NCBI GenBank assembly: GCA_963841205.1
Contig: CAWJCH010000009.1
Location: 76,220 to 140,219, forward strand
Reading direction: 5' to 3'
Source: CAWAWP01 sp963841205
GTDB taxonomy: Bacteria; Chloroflexota; Ktedonobacteria; Ktedonobacterales; JADMIN01
Length of the DNA stretch: 64,000 nucleotides
In this document: positions 18,354 through 28,534 of the stretch, piece after piece
Position numbering within the stretch: position 1 is the first letter of the stretch
How the letters are laid out: every line of letters starts with the position of its first letter
Notes under the pieces: model-generated
Database searches by the model: none
Told to the model about the DNA's origin: nothing
What the model saw: the letters and a program-made list of their open reading frames with translations, nothing else
Made by a program: the position numbers and the translations under genes

Positions 18354-18539
18354 TGCGGGCGCGCGCCACGTCAAGCGTCCCACGGCCGTGCCTGTGCACG
18401 CCTCCCCCTTGGCACCTCCTCCCCTTCTGGTCCAGCACTCGCCAGCGTCGGCACCGCTCGGTTCCTCCGGGCGGCTTTCTCTCATCTTCGATAAATACTG
18501 CACTTATCTCATCAACAGTGTAGGGCGTTGGTTGTAAAT

Positions 18540-18649
18540 TTGACATATAGTGTAGAGTGTGCGCCACTGATCACGCTCCCGCATCCGTTCTGGTTCGCTG
18601 CTTGAGGCGCTCTTGGTGACGGCCGTGCCGGAACAGAAAAGAGTCCCCC
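18540..18649 (+). promoter_or_regulatory. Shared leader, copy L3
   Basis: TTGACATA (18540-18547) to the ATG at 18650 is 110 bases, as in L1. Core GCTCCCGC, CCGTTCTGGT and GACGGCCGTGCCGGAACAG is shared with L1 and L2. The overlapping out-of-frame start is GTG at 18616, again 34 bases before the main ATG. Confidence 0.75.
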
Positions 18650-19330
18650 ATGCAGCATTCCCCCAGTGTCGCCAGTGTGTCCCAGCCGGGACGCGTGCGT
18701 GCATTCCTCATGCGTGACGTGATGACGAGTCGGTCCATCCGTTGGCGCGTAATCGTACTCCAAGTGGTCGCGATCCTCGTCCTCGCGTTCGGGTCGTTCG
18801 GCGCGTTCTACGCCCATGGCTTCATCGACGACCAGATCCACCAGGAGCTCGCCCCCCAGCAGATCTTCTTCCCCGCCAGCGCGGCGACCGGGCTTCCCAG
18901 TGACCTCTCCGCCTATGCCGGGCAGCAGGTGTTGACGGGCGATCAGGCGCAGGCCTACGCGGACAAGTTCATCGCCCTCCACCTGCAGGAGATCGGGCAG
19001 GGGCATCCGTATTCGTACTGGAGCGCGCTCGCGCAGAAGGCGACGGATCCTACGGCGAAGGCGCAGGAGCAAGGGATCGCGGACACGCTCTTCAAGGGCG
19101 AGACGCTACGCTCGATCCTGAATCAGGCCTGGACCTTCTCGGTCATCGCGCAGCTGGCGCTCTACGCGGCCATCGGCCTGCTCCTCGCGACCATCGTCGT
19201 CTTGGCGGCGCTGGCCTTCGAGGTCATCGAGGCCCTCCAGGCCAAGGTGCCTGAGCATGGAGCGGCGCCGGTTCCGGAGGTATTTCCCCGAACACCAGTG
19301 AGCCGAGGCGAACCAGCCGCGATCAACTAG
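18650..19330 (+). CDS. Two-helix membrane protein of unknown function
   Basis: A 226-residue protein with a cytoplasmic N-terminus, a membrane helix at about 34-56 (VIVLQVVAILVLAFGSFGAF), an extracytoplasmic domain of about 100 residues and a second helix at about 164-190 (FSVIAQLALYAAIGLLLATI). The outer domain carries DQAQAYADKFIALHLQEIGQ. Not related by sequence to the ABM-fold proteins, yet it carries the same leader and spacing to the start. Function unknown. Confidence 0.75.
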   Translation: MQHSPSVASVSQPGRVRAFLMRDVMTSRSIRWRVIVLQVVAILVLAFGSFGAFYAHGFIDDQIHQELAPQQIFFPASAATGLPSDLSAYAGQQVLTGDQAQAYADKFIALHLQEIGQGHPYSYWSALAQKATDPTAKAQEQGIADTLFKGETLRSILNQAWTFSVIAQLALYAAIGLLLATIVVLAALAFEVIEALQAKVPEHGAAPVPEVFPRTPVSRGEPAAIN

Positions 19331-19802
19331 ATATTCCCTCGGGTTCCTCAGCGTGCCGCTGCAGGCGATGTACTTCGTCACTGGGTCGCTTGCCCTCGGA
19401 CTGGCCGCCTGGGAACGAGCATCGCTTCAGAGCCTGTTTAATAACTCGAAGCGGCCAGGCGTTCATGTGCGCTACGGTAGGGCATGGACACGCCTACCCT
19501 GTTCTACGCCACCGATCTCACCGACGCTAAATGGCCCTCATCCAGCCAATCTTGCCTGACGCGCACACGGGCCGCCCACGCACGCACTCGCGTCGCCGCG
19601 ATAGAGCTGCACCGCCCGCTGGTATGCAGTCAAGGCAGCGGGGAGGTCGTCGGCGATGCGGTGCCGATCGCCTTGGCTGATGAGCGCCTCATAGCACGCG
19701 AGATCGATGCCTATGCCCGCCGCGACGTTACGCCAGGAGTACCCATCGGCGTACTCAATCGGCGGCGCGCCGCCCAGCGCGCCGCCCAGTTGCTTGTGCA
19801 GG
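19331..19802. other. Region without a supported gene
   Basis: No convincing gene. A 12-bp tandem duplication (GCGCGCCGCCCA) lies at 19765-19788. Confidence 0.4.
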
Positions 19803-20937
19803 CTATAGACCAGGCTGTTCAGCGACTGACGCGCCAGTACGGGATCGGTGTCGGGCTCGAGTCTGGACTAGTGGGTCACGTGGCATTGAGTAGCCATCCA
19901 TGACTGCGGCGCCCGAGCCACCCAAGGCGTGGCGGCGCCGCCGGGCGCGCTCGCGTCGCCGCCGGCGTCTGCCATCCCAGATGAAGGGCGTGGGGTGCGC
20001 GTTCCACCCCGCCACGGTTTGTTCCAACCAGTCGATGAGTTGCTGAGCCGTCTGCGGATGCTGGCCGGCTAGCGCGCGGCGGAAGAGGATACGCTGGAGG
20101 GACTCCGCCATATTCAGCCAGGAGCCCGACAACGGCGTGTAGAGCGGCAAGATACCGTGTTGGAGCAGCCAGCGGACCAGGTCGTAGCTCAGGTGACCGG
20201 CCAGATTGTCCCACACCACGATCAGCCGGAGGGCTGGAGCTGGCTTGGGTCGCTCATACGACCACCACCAGTGCTGCCAGGTCTGCACGAGCAGGTGCTC
20301 CGTCGACAAGGGTACGCGCACCGGGAGCGGTGCACGCTCCAGTTCGGCAAGCATCTGGAGCACCTGCTCTTTGAGCCAGGGATGGAGCACCGCATTGGGG
20401 GCCGAGAGGACGCCTTTGGCCCGCACGTCGCCGGTCACCGGGCGAAACAGCGTCAGCAACTTGGCCGTCCCGCCGCGCACATACTCATGCGGCTGGGGAG
20501 TAGGGTGACCGGCCGGATGCCACATCTCTCCCGGTTGGGGAATGGCTTGATAGGGGCCCGCTTCATCCTGGCACCACAGCGCCACACCACCGGCTTCCGC
20601 TTCGGCGTAGGCCGACTCGATCAGCTGCTCTTTTCCCGGCCTTCGGGTCCTGGACCGTGACGAGTCCACCGGCCCGCTTGCGCACGGCGGTACCGGTCGG
20701 ACACCAGGTACGCGTCTTCCCAAAGCGATAGTCTGCTTCCTGCAGCACCACCCGGATCGTGCTGGCGCTCACCTGCGGCAGTGCCTCCCGCCGCAACGCC
20801 CGCTCCAGCGTCTTGAGCGACCAGGTGGCCGTGCCGTCGGCCTGGCGGTCGGGCACCCGCTGCAGTTCGCTGAGGATGCGGTCGCGCAGGGCCGCGGTGT
20901 ACTGGACTTTGCGTCCGCGCCCGCCGGCGATGCGCAC
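19803..20937 (-). pseudogene. IS630-family transposase, frameshifted and 5'-truncated
   Basis: The N-terminal frame (20563-20937) carries the second half of the HTH region, ending GKTRTWCPTGTAVRKRAGG. After a one-base slip in an A4 run near 20640 the DDE domain continues with ALWCQDEAGP (first Asp), LIVVWDNLAGHLS (second Asp) and LYTPLSGSWLNMAE (Glu). WNAHPTPFIWDG near the end is typical of IS630. The first HTH is missing and a TGA precedes the frame, so the copy is dead as read. I could not define terminal repeats. Confidence 0.8.
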
Positions 20938-20950
20938 GGCCGCCAGTCAC

Positions 20951-21247
20951 TAGTTCATCGCCTCGGTCCGTGCGGTGACGGAGCGCTTCCCGGTCGACAG
21001 CGAGGTCACCGGGAAGGACCGCAGGGGGGAGGAAGACGAGGACGCCCGGGAGGAGCGACGCTTCAACGAGTGGGCCAAGGCAGTGTTGGAGCTGGCGGAG
21101 ACCCTAGGCCCTATCGACCCGGTCCCGGTCGGGGAGTTCTGGCAAACCTTTTTGTCGAACGTGAGCCAGGGCCTCTACGCGAGCGATGGTTCCTGGCTCG
21201 ACCGACCTGACGATCGAGGCGCTATCCTCACGTCACACCCAGGTTAG
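20951..21247 (+). pseudogene. Unknown gene fragment
   Basis: An open frame without a start (FIASVRAVTERFPVDSEVTG, later ELAETLGPIDPVPVGEFWQT) runs from the IS630 end to TAG at 21247. Its composition is protein-like and acidic. It is probably the 3' part of a gene cut by the IS630 insertion. Family unknown. Confidence 0.4.
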
Positions 21248-21255
21248 GAAGCGCG

Positions 21256-21348
21256 ATGTCTGAGCCAGACATGGAAGCGGATGAAAATGGGAGACCTACT
21301 TCTGAGCGGAGCCAGCGAGACGAGATCGTGGCATTTTGGTGCTGCTAG
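21256..21348 (+). CDS. Possible 30-residue peptide or truncated gene start
   Basis: ATG at 21256 with AGGAAG upstream opens MSEPDMEADENGRPTSERSQ and stops at 21348. It directly follows the fragment at 20951-21247. Too short to classify; it could be the start of a gene cut by the later IS110 insertion. Confidence 0.3.
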   Translation: MSEPDMEADENGRPTSERSQRDEIVAFWCC

Positions 21349-21514
21349 CCCGTTTAGGAAGCTGATCCTGGTGCGTCCTCGGACGGATGATTGTCGCCCC
21401 TCCCCTGGAGGTGAGCACGCAGGCGAAACTGGTGTTTCCCCTCGCACCTCTCGCTGGCTGCCCGAGAGAGGTGCAGGCGGTAGGCAAGTCTTGTATCCGC
21501 GCTGTTGTGGCTGA

Positions 21515-21765
21515 GACATCCATCAGAAGACGGTCGTGGCCTGTGTGCTCCTGACCGATCCCGACGGCGCTCGCCATCGGTTCGTACGGACCTTTGGCGC
21601 CATGACCGCCGATCTGCTGGCGCTCGGCGATTGGCTGGAGTTCCATAGCGTGACGTACGTGGCCATGGAGAGTACGGGCGTGCTCTGGCGCCCCGTCTTC
21701 AACGTGCTGGAGGAAGGGCGCACGCTCGTCCTGGTCAACGCGCAACATCTGAAGGCGGTGCCTGG
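21515..21765 (+). pseudogene. IS110-family transposase, N-terminal fragment
   Basis: About 83 codons match the DEDD domain of IS110 transposases: DIHQKTVVACVLLTD (first catalytic Asp), VTYVAMESTGVLWRPVFNVL (Glu) and LVNAQHLKAVPGR. A TGA sits just before the first Asp codon and homology stops at about 21765, where a truncated minus-strand PQQ gene begins. Only the first quarter of the transposase is present. Confidence 0.85.
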
Positions 21766-22247
21766 CCGGAGGGCTGCACCAACGCCACGACATAGATCAC
21801 GCCCGCCGTGGGATCGATGACCGGCGTGCCCGTGATGCCCTCGGGATCGATGTTGCCGCAGGGGAAGTTGGAGAGCGGCACGGGTGTGTCGAGGTTGGTC
21901 TGCCACTGGATCGCGCCCGTCGTCGCGTTGAGCGAATACACGGAGTCATTCTCAGTGGCGACGAACACGCTGCCGCCCGAGACGAGCGGCTCGGCATAGA
22001 CGGAGCCGTCCACCGTCGTCGGGGAGGCCCAGCCGCGCGTGATGGAGCTGAAAGTCGGCTGCTGAGCGTCGTAGCCGCTGCGCTGGTTGTCGTGATGGTA
22101 GGTCGTCCAAGTCGCTGGTGGGGCGGCGGCAGGCATATTTGCCTGGTATCCAGCAGCGTTGAGCGTGGGCATCGCGAGGGCGCCCAGGATAAGCAGCGTG
22201 GCTGCCAGGCCGATAGCCTGCCTGCTCGTGGAAGGTGAAGGACGCAT
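21735..22247 (-). pseudogene. PQQ-binding-like beta-propeller protein, 3'-truncated
   Basis: The N-terminal 160 residues of a secreted propeller remain: a signal peptide (QAIGLAATLLILGALAMPTL), then TWTTYHHDNQRSGYD, and a repeat blade VYAEPLVSGGSVFVATENDS-V-Y-S-L-N with TGAIQWQ. Complete members have 400-600 residues. The frame degenerates at about 21765-21780 where the IS110 fragment abuts. It was an exported protein; whether an enzyme or a scaffold cannot be told. Confidence 0.8.
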
Positions 22248-22508
22248 TGGGATCGCTCTTCCGATTAAGAGACATGCGGTAATTCAATTACCGCCTGCTC
22301 AAGACTGCAAGAAGCCTGCCGAATTGATGCCTTCGCGCCCAAACGCACTCTCAGGACGCGACATTTCGGACGCACTGTAGTACTTCAGCGACACTTAGTC
22401 GTAGGTCGGTTGCCATGAGGCCAGGAACTACGTGGCACGAATGACATCGGTTTCACACACGTCTCGCTTGCTGCTATCCGTGATTTCATGCGCCTTTTGA
22501 ACGTAAGT
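22248..22508. other. Intergenic region
   Basis: Upstream of the truncated PQQ gene; no gene or clear promoter seen. Confidence 0.35.
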
Positions 22509-23054
22509 GTCGCTGCAATACTAAACTCCTCTAGCAGGCGCTGTACGCTGCGATCGGTGATGTCCCGGATGGTGACGACGCCGCCCTGCGTTGCCTCATG
22601 GCCGCGGATCGGCTGGCCGTTGGCCTCGAATCAGCGCCGCGTGCCGTCGAGGGCTGCCAGCGTGAACTGCATCGTGAAGGCGGCGCCGCTCACCGCGCGC
22701 CGTCGCGGCGTCCTCTCGACCGCCAGTGGCCGCCCCTCTTCGTCCTCCGCCTGGAATGCGGCGGTCGCGCTGCCGAACATCCGCGCGTAGGTGGCGTTGG
22801 TCACCACGCTCGCGCCCTCGCCATCCACCACCAGGAGCGCGTCGCCCATACTCAGCAAGATCGCCTCAATGCGCGATCGCTCGCCTTCGCTGATTTGGCG
22901 CTGCGCCTCAAGCGACTCCGCCGAGGACTGCAGCTCGCGACCACGGGCCAGCAAGTCATTGTTGGTGGTGTGGAGTTCCTCGACGGTGGCTTCCAGTTCC
23001 TCGTTGAGCGTCTCATGCTCCTCGTTGGTCGCCTGCAGCTCCTCGCTACGATTT
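22509..23054 (-). pseudogene. PAS-domain sensor fragment (CheB/CheR-PAS or hybrid kinase type)
   Basis: Minus-strand frame begins abruptly with EELQATNEEHETLNEELEAT, the coiled coil typical of CheB/CheR-PAS fusion kinases, then ILLSMGDALLVVDGEGASVV (PAS) and VTIRDITDRSVQRLLEEF (PAC end). A TGA replaces the expected Trp in RR-W-FEANG at 22629-22631. Both the upstream enzyme domains and the downstream kinase are missing. Confidence 0.75.
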
Positions 23055-23802
23055 TAGGCCCCTCGGGGTCATCTTGAGCCGACGGACTTGGAATCGATAC
23101 CCGGTAGTAATCGTACGAGCATCTTCTGGACTCCCGCAGATTGACTTCACGCTACATCTAGCCTCTCGAGGCTGCTCCCTCCATCTTGAAGCGGACTGAT
23201 GCCACTCCTTCTCCTCGCAGAGTGACACCTGTTCTCGGGTTCGCCCTATGGCATTGCGGTGACGAGGGTGCATATCGCCGGAAATCGATGATATTAGCGC
23301 ACGATCGCTTGACAAGATACCGTTTGTATGCCTTAGCTCAGATCGTGAAGAAGCCACCGCCCGTGCTCTCCTTGGAAGTAGAGAGCCTCCTCTGCGGCGC
23401 ACGCCACTCTTCAGTGCCCCTCCTCGTGCTGGGATGCCCAGACTGCTGATGCAGCCGCTCTCGCGAACTCATCGGCATGCTGTTTGGCATGCTCCCGTGA
23501 CCCAAACGTTGCATCAGAGAGCGCAACGCGCGCCATCAACCAGGTCCGCCGTGTGGCGAGTCCTGAGTCGGGCAAGCCCTTTCCTCCGCGCGACCAGCAA
23601 TGCGTCCCACGGCGTCGCCCCCTCGGGGTGCCGTCGCCGGTGCGTGCACGATTTCGCCTGAATGGCACGGCTGGCCTGACCGACCAGTTCACGTCCACAC
23701 GCGGTGTTCATGGGAAGCGCGTGCCCTTCGATGCGGACCTTTCATCCGATCCATGCGCCGGCACACTCTGCGGTGCGCCGGCAAGATTGAGGAGCGATTC
23801 CA
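23055..23802. other. Region with one marginal small frame
   Basis: Nothing convincing. A minus-strand frame at 23411-23536 (41 residues, MARVALSDATFGSREHAKQH) could be a small protein but has a poor ribosome site. Confidence 0.35.
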
Positions 23803-24105
23803 ATGATTCTCGGATCAGTCACCTTCACGTTGAGCGATCTCGCGTTGCAGTTCATCGTCGGCGCCCTCGCCGCCGCCGTTGCGGGCCGCGCCATGGTCGG
23901 TGGGGGCTTCGGCCTGCTGGGCGACCTGCTGTTCGGCGTGATCGGCGCCATCGGCGCCAACTTCGTCGTCAGCTACTTCGGCCTCTTCAACTCCCACAGC
24001 TACGGCCTGGTGGGCGAATTGATCGTCGCCGCCGTCGGCGCGATCCTGCTGGTCGTGGTCGTCCACGCCTTCACCGGCCGTCGATCCGCGCGCGCCACCG
24101 CCTAG
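23803..24105 (+). CDS. GlsB/YeaQ/YmgE-family membrane protein, paralogue 1
   Basis: A 100-residue protein with three hydrophobic helices and glycine-rich turns (LQFIVGALAAAVAGRAMVGG, LFGVIGAIGANFVVSYFGLF, VAAVGAILLVVVVHAFTG), the pattern of the transglycosylase-associated/GlsB stress family. AGGAG precedes the ATG. It is about 80 percent identical to 28949-29251. Heads a plus-strand run of membrane-protein genes. Role inferred from the family: envelope stress, mechanism unknown. Confidence 0.9.
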   Translation: MILGSVTFTLSDLALQFIVGALAAAVAGRAMVGGGFGLLGDLLFGVIGAIGANFVVSYFGLFNSHSYGLVGELIVAAVGAILLVVVVHAFTGRRSARATA

Positions 24106-24241
24106 CGGAGCGCGTGCGCGCTGAGGATGCGTGCCGCCGTGGTGCGTCGCACAGCGTCGTGCCCACCCCGGCGGGCGCAGTCCTCATGCGACGCTCAACT
24201 TGATAGAAAGCCATTGCACCTCGTACTTCAGGAGAAACCAT

Positions 24242-24781
24242 ATGCAGCCCGTACCATCCGCTACACCTACCCAGCCAGCCGAGCGCAGCGAGATCATGTG
24301 GCCCACCCCCAACGCGCCGGTCCAATCCGTCGCGCCGGCCGCGCCTGTTCAGCCCCCCCAGCCACGCTACCAGGCGCCGTCCTCCCCGCCACCGACCAGC
24401 AACTACTACGTGGACACGTCCGCGGAGCGCCAGCCCGCACGCTCGGCTACGTCGACCTCGGCCACGTCGACCTCGGCCACCTATCGGGCCGCGCAGATCG
24501 TCTACCTGCTCCTCGGCATCGGGGAGGCCTTCATGATCGCCCGCGTGGTGCTGAAGTTGCTGGCCGCCAACGCCGACGTCGGCTTCGTGCGCTTCGTCTA
24601 CGGCGTGTCCGCCCCGCTGGTGGCGCCGTTCCAGGGCATCTTCCCCACGCCGACCGGCAACGGCAGCGTCGTGGAGTTCTCCTCGCTGGTGGCGATCGCC
24701 GTCTACGCCGTGGTCGCCTGGGCAATCGTGCAAGTCGTCTCCATCCTGGGTCGGCAACAGTTGCCCACTACCGCCAGGTAG
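24242..24781 (+). CDS. YggT-family membrane protein with Pro/Gln-rich N-terminus
   Basis: A 179-residue protein. Residues 1-80 are disordered (Pro/Gln/Ser-rich, with a 15-bp tandem duplication encoding TSTSATSTSAT), then YLLLGIGEAFMIARVVLKLL and a second helix near the end (SLVAIAVYAVVAWAIVQVVS) flanking the VSAPLVAPFQGIFP loop typical of YggT. AGGAGAAACC supports the ATG at 24242. The helix-loop-helix core is complete; the long N-tail is unusual. Confidence 0.85.
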   Translation: MQPVPSATPTQPAERSEIMWPTPNAPVQSVAPAAPVQPPQPRYQAPSSPPPTSNYYVDTSAERQPARSATSTSATSTSATYRAAQIVYLLLGIGEAFMIARVVLKLLAANADVGFVRFVYGVSAPLVAPFQGIFPTPTGNGSVVEFSSLVAIAVYAVVAWAIVQVVSILGRQQLPTTAR

Positions 24782-24927
24782 AGACCGCGATGGGTGTACT
24801 GGGTCTGCGTTTACCCAGTGCATCCGCCTTGTTTGAAGAAAACGATCATTGGCGCACCTCAGTTCAGCCACTTTATGCCGTACCACAGTCCTCGCGGGCG
24901 GCCACGTGCGATATCAGGAGCGACATC

Positions 24928-25347
24928 ATGTCGAACGGTGTACTACCACGATCGAATCCCCCTCGCGCCGTCTCGGAAGCGTCTGTGCTACCTGCTGACG
25001 GCACGCGCCCACATCCGTGGGAGATGGTGCAACATCCGATCAAGACAATGCACTTCTTGGAGGCGCTGCGTCGTGATCGACGCGTTTCACCGATGCGCAA
25101 ACTGCTGTACATCGCGCCGCTTCTCATCCTCTTGATCGCCTTGTTGCTGCCCGAAGGCATCGTCGCGGCGGGTGTCGCCCTGCTCATACCGCTGGTAGGG
25201 CCGCTCGTCAACCTGCCGGCGGATGCCGCGCTCGACTGGGTCGCCTTCGGGTTCGCCGCCTATATGTTGCTGGGGGTCCTGCCGAGCCGTATCGTGGCGG
25301 AGCACCATGCCCGGCTCTTTCATCCAACACACCTCGCGCGCACATAG
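24928..25347 (+). CDS. Small multi-pass membrane protein
   Basis: A 139-residue protein with a soluble N-terminus (about 55 residues) and three hydrophobic segments: LLYIAPLLILLIALLLPEGI, IVAAGVALLIPLVGPLVNLP and DWVAFGFAAYMLLGVLPSRI. AGGAG precedes the ATG at 24928. Same strand as the YggT gene, 147 bases away. No family recognised. Confidence 0.75.
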   Translation: MSNGVLPRSNPPRAVSEASVLPADGTRPHPWEMVQHPIKTMHFLEALRRDRRVSPMRKLLYIAPLLILLIALLLPEGIVAAGVALLIPLVGPLVNLPADAALDWVAFGFAAYMLLGVLPSRIVAEHHARLFHPTHLART

Positions 25348-25571
25348 CTCGTACACATGCCGTGCCGTCTGGCGCCACGTTACTACGCCAGTCATGCGAC
25401 GCGCTCGCGTGAGCTCGCGAAGTGGTACAGGGAAGTTGCTCGCCGTCCGTGTCCTTCACGTCGCGCCATCTCGTTGGGAATTAGGAAACAACACGCAAAT
25501 CACCGCATCTTTTTCGGTGTGGAGAACACGCTGACACCGTATGGCGCCGGCAAGCCGAAAGAGCAGCCACG

Positions 25572-25858
25572 ATGGCACTAGTAGCACTCAACTCGACCGT
25601 GGGGTGGCTTGGCTGGATCATCATCGGCGGCATCGCCGGGGCGATCGCCAGGCGGGTGATGCAAGGCAAGGGCTTTGGCCCCCTCGGTGACGTCCTCGTG
25701 GGCATCATAGGGGCCTTGTTGGTGGCCGGCTGCTCGAACTCTCCGTCAGCGCCACAGTCGGCGTCACCGGCTCGTTCTTCACAGCCCTTGTCGGCGCATG
25801 TGTCTTGGCCTGGTTGCTTCATGGCTTCAACGGCACCCGCACCACGGCGCGACGCTAA
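25572..25858 (+). pseudogene. GlsB/YeaQ-family membrane protein, paralogue 2, one-base frameshift
   Basis: The first 50 residues (LGWIIIGGIAGAIARRVMQG, LGDVLVGIIGALL) are GlsB-like. Near 25722 the frame slips; in the +1 frame the family C-terminus continues (SATVGVTGSFFTALVGACVL then AWLLHGFNGTRTTARR) and stops at 25858. A single missing G in a GGTGG context explains it, so this may be a read error. The upstream site is weak. A good terminator follows. Confidence 0.8.
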
Positions 25859-25883
25859 CGGATCAGCGTAGCAGCTCTCTGCG

Positions 25884-25916
25884 GCGGGAGCGTCCCTTCG
25901 GGCGCTCCCGCTTTCT
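25884..25916 (+). terminator. Rho-independent terminator
   Basis: Stem GCGGGAGCG / CGCTCCCGC with a TTCG-containing loop, followed by TTTCT, 26 bases after the GlsB paralogue 2 stop. Confidence 0.8.
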
Positions 25917-26045
25917 ACATATGAGTGAGGGGAAGTGGAAAGGGTCACAGCATTTCATGCTGCGGAGGTTCTCTTCACTCCCTCAGGTCGCGGCAGGCGA
26001 TGGAGTTGGTCGATCCTCCCTCGGGGTGTGTCGAGATGGCGTCCG

Positions 26046-27653
26046 CTAGGCACGCGTGTCGGCGGATGCCGGTACTCCCGCCGCGACGTCCGCGCGCATT
26101 TGCCGATAGTGGTCACGCCAGATCAGCCGATGGACGCCCATCACCTGGGGCAGTTGGTTCAAGCCCGGGATGTAGGGCACGAAGATCAGCACGAGGGTCA
26201 GGACCGCCATGACCACCCAGACGGCGAGGTCGGCGTTGGGGCCGTTGAAGGGGCCGAACGGCACCTGATACCAGAAGGTGTAGAGCCAGAGCCACGCCTG
26301 CCCGGGATACGCGCCCGTCTCGTTCATCATGCCCCATTGGCTACCCAGCAGGTTGAGCTGCTCGGCCCTGGTCGGGTAAGGCATCCTCCGCGAGGAAGAG
26401 CAGCGGCTTCGTGTAATCGGTCTGGTAGAACCTGCCGTCGCTGAGCAGCAGTCCGTCGAGCGCGCCGCTGCGCCCCAGGTCGAGCAGCGACCCCGAGCAT
26501 CGTCGGCAACGGGCCATACGCGCCGTTCGCCACGACGAGGTGTCCCTGGGCATCGAGCGAGCCGTCAGCTTTGCCGAGCGCGGTCGCGTAGGCGTCCTCC
26601 CACGTCGCCTGCTGTGTGGCGGAGGCGGCGTCGAAGGTCTTCAACGCGGTGCTCACGTCGGTGCTCTTCACGGTGGCCAGGGGACCGAGCACGTACGCCT
26701 GCGCCGTGTCGATCGGCAAGCTGACGCCGGCGATCTGCTGCGGCGAGAGGGGGCCGACCGACTGCACCGACCCGCTGTTGTGGTTGTACGGCGGGCCGTA
26801 TTGGGCGAGCAGGCTGTTGCCGGCGAGCTCGGAGAGCGAGACCGTGGTGAAGCCGAGCGGATCGGTCTGGGCCACGCTCTGCATCGTCAGCGGCGCGTCG
26901 TCGGGCGAGGAGAAGATGAAGGCGCAGGCCGCCACCAGCACCAGCACGATCGACGCCGGAGAGCAGCACTTCGCGGATGAGATCGTACGGCGCCATGCGC
27001 ACGCCCCGGTAGTACTGCTGCTGGGTCATGCCGGGGGCGTAGGGCTCGCGCTGCTCGCCCGTGATGGGGAACGGGCGCACCACGCCGCGCAGCCGCACCA
27101 TCAGCAGATGCAGCCCGACGAGCGCCGAGACGACGAGCGGCAGGAGGTAGACGTGGATGGTGTACATCTGCCCGAAATTGAGCACGTTGAAGAGGCCGCC
27201 GACGCCGATCGAATTCATCGCGTCCTTGGCGGAGGCGGCGATCCACTGCGAGTCGAAGTTGCTCTGCGAGACGTAGCCGGTGAAGGCCGCCATGATGCTG
27301 ACGACGAAGGTGATCGCGCCGATCGCCCAGGTGCGGCCGCGCCCGTCGCGCCAGGCGGCCTGGAAGAACATGCCCCACAGGTGCAGCACCATGAAGAAGA
27401 AGAGGGCCTGCACGCTCCACAGGTGCAGGCTGTTGAACCAGTGGCCAATCGCGTTGACGTGCCACCACTGCGGGCCGAAGAACGCCAGCACGGTGCCCGA
27501 GGCGACGACGAGGATCAGGCTGGCGATGGTCAGCGCGCCGAAGAGGTAGACGCCCGAGCGCACGTAGGCGGGTTGCTGGTCCGGCAACACCTGCTCGGCG
27601 GGGAATTGCGCGCCGAGCCGCTCGCGCGCGGCTTTCGTCCAGTTCGATGCCAT
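26046..27653 (-). pseudogene. Cytochrome b6-type membrane protein, broken by three frameshifts
   Basis: Joined across frames the product is about 535 residues. The N-terminal half is a four-helix cytochrome b: haem ligands H77 and H91 (NSLHLW, MVLHLWG) and H167 and H182 (YTIHVY, VGLHLL), with the 14/15 spacing of b6. Then comes a helix, a long soluble insert (about 26380-26880, QSVAQTDPLGFTTVSLSELA) and a C-terminal membrane region (26046-26384). Shifts are near 26950, 26490 and 26380. It would shuttle electrons between quinol and a partner oxidoreductase. No Rieske gene is in the window. Start at 27653. Confidence 0.8.
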
Positions 27654-27667
27654 GGTGGTCTGCCCTT

Positions 27668-27793
27668 TCAGTTGTCCCGCTCTTGCGGGAGCTTGAGGAA
27701 CACCGCCAGGCCGAAGACCAGCAGCATGAGGACGATGACGATCAGGTTGGGCACGCTGATGAGCAGGATGCCGAGGTGAACGTACTGGGCCAC
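27668..27793 (-). CDS. Single-helix small membrane protein, cytochrome b operon
   Basis: A 41-residue protein, VAQYVHLGILLISVPNLIVI, then VLMLLVFGLAVFLKLPQERD; one long membrane helix and a charged tail. GTG start at 27793 with a strong AGGAGGAGC site. It ends 14 bases before the cytochrome b6-type gene, so it is likely co-translated. It may be a small subunit of that complex; not otherwise recognised. Confidence 0.7.
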   Translation of the reverse strand: MAQYVHLGILLISVPNLIVIVLMLLVFGLAVFLKLPQERDN

Positions 27794-27919
27794 GATGCTC
27801 CTCCTTCGCGGAACGGTCCCCGGCGCGCGCAGGGGCAAAGCAAGGGACAACCAGCGAGAGTATCCACGGACCGGTTGGCGGCATCCGCCGCCAACCGGGT
27901 CACAGGTATGGCCACCAGG

Positions 27920-28534
27920 TCACGACGGCGCCCCACTCGGCCGGGTTCGCGGCGTACCGCACGCCAGCGATGCGCTTCCGACTGACTCGGCCGAAATCAG
28001 CGATCGGGCGGTCATTGGCCCGAGGGGCGGATCCGTGTGCCGGGTCGACGCGGGCACCTCGTCGAACAACACGCCGCCGGCGATGCGGCGGGCGGCGGAC
28101 GCGACGGCGTCCAGCAGGTCGTCGATGTCGAAGGGTTTGGCGACGACCGGCACGCCACACACAATCGCCAGTTCCAGCGCGGGGCCGAGGGCACGGGCCG
28201 GGTTGGTCGACAGCAGGACGAAGGCATGCCGCGCGGTGGGCGGCTCGCCGCCGAAGATCCATTCGAGGAGCAGCATGTCTTCGGGGCGTGGCCTGCTGAC
28301 GTCGATCAGGATCACGGAGGCGTCGGGGTTCGAGAGGATGTAGATCAGCGCTTCTCGTCCGGTCTTCGCCTCGGAGACTCGGTAGCCGGCGTCCTCCAAC
28401 AAGAACCGTACTGCATCGCGGATGCCGTCGTCCGCGTCGACGATGAGGGCTCCTGGCAGGGTCACTGGCGTGTCGGTAGTGTGGGGGCATGAGGCCCCGC
28501 CTTCCCGCGAGAGGAGTGGCACAAAAATGGCCAT
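27920..28534 (-). CDS. Single-domain response regulator (receiver only), paralogue 4
   Basis: A receiver (LIVDADDGIRDAVRFLLEDA, phospho-acceptor in ILIDVSRPRPED, switch VLLST, Lys in VAKPFDIDD) with about 40 extra residues after it and no output domain. The ATG at 28534 lies in the 276-bp repeat shared with paralogue 3; the N-terminal codons MAIFVPLLSREGGASC come from the repeat. It lies upstream of the cytochrome b pair on the same strand, 126 bases away; co-transcription is possible. A later GTG start cannot be excluded. Confidence 0.85.
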   Translation of the reverse strand: MAIFVPLLSREGGASCPHTTDTPVTLPGALIVDADDGIRDAVRFLLEDAGYRVSEAKTGREALIYILSNPDASVILIDVSRPRPEDMLLLEWIFGGEPPTARHAFVLLSTNPARALGPALELAIVCGVPVVAKPFDIDDLLDAVASAARRIAGGVLFDEVPASTRHTDPPLGPMTARSLISAESVGSASLACGTPRTRPSGAPS

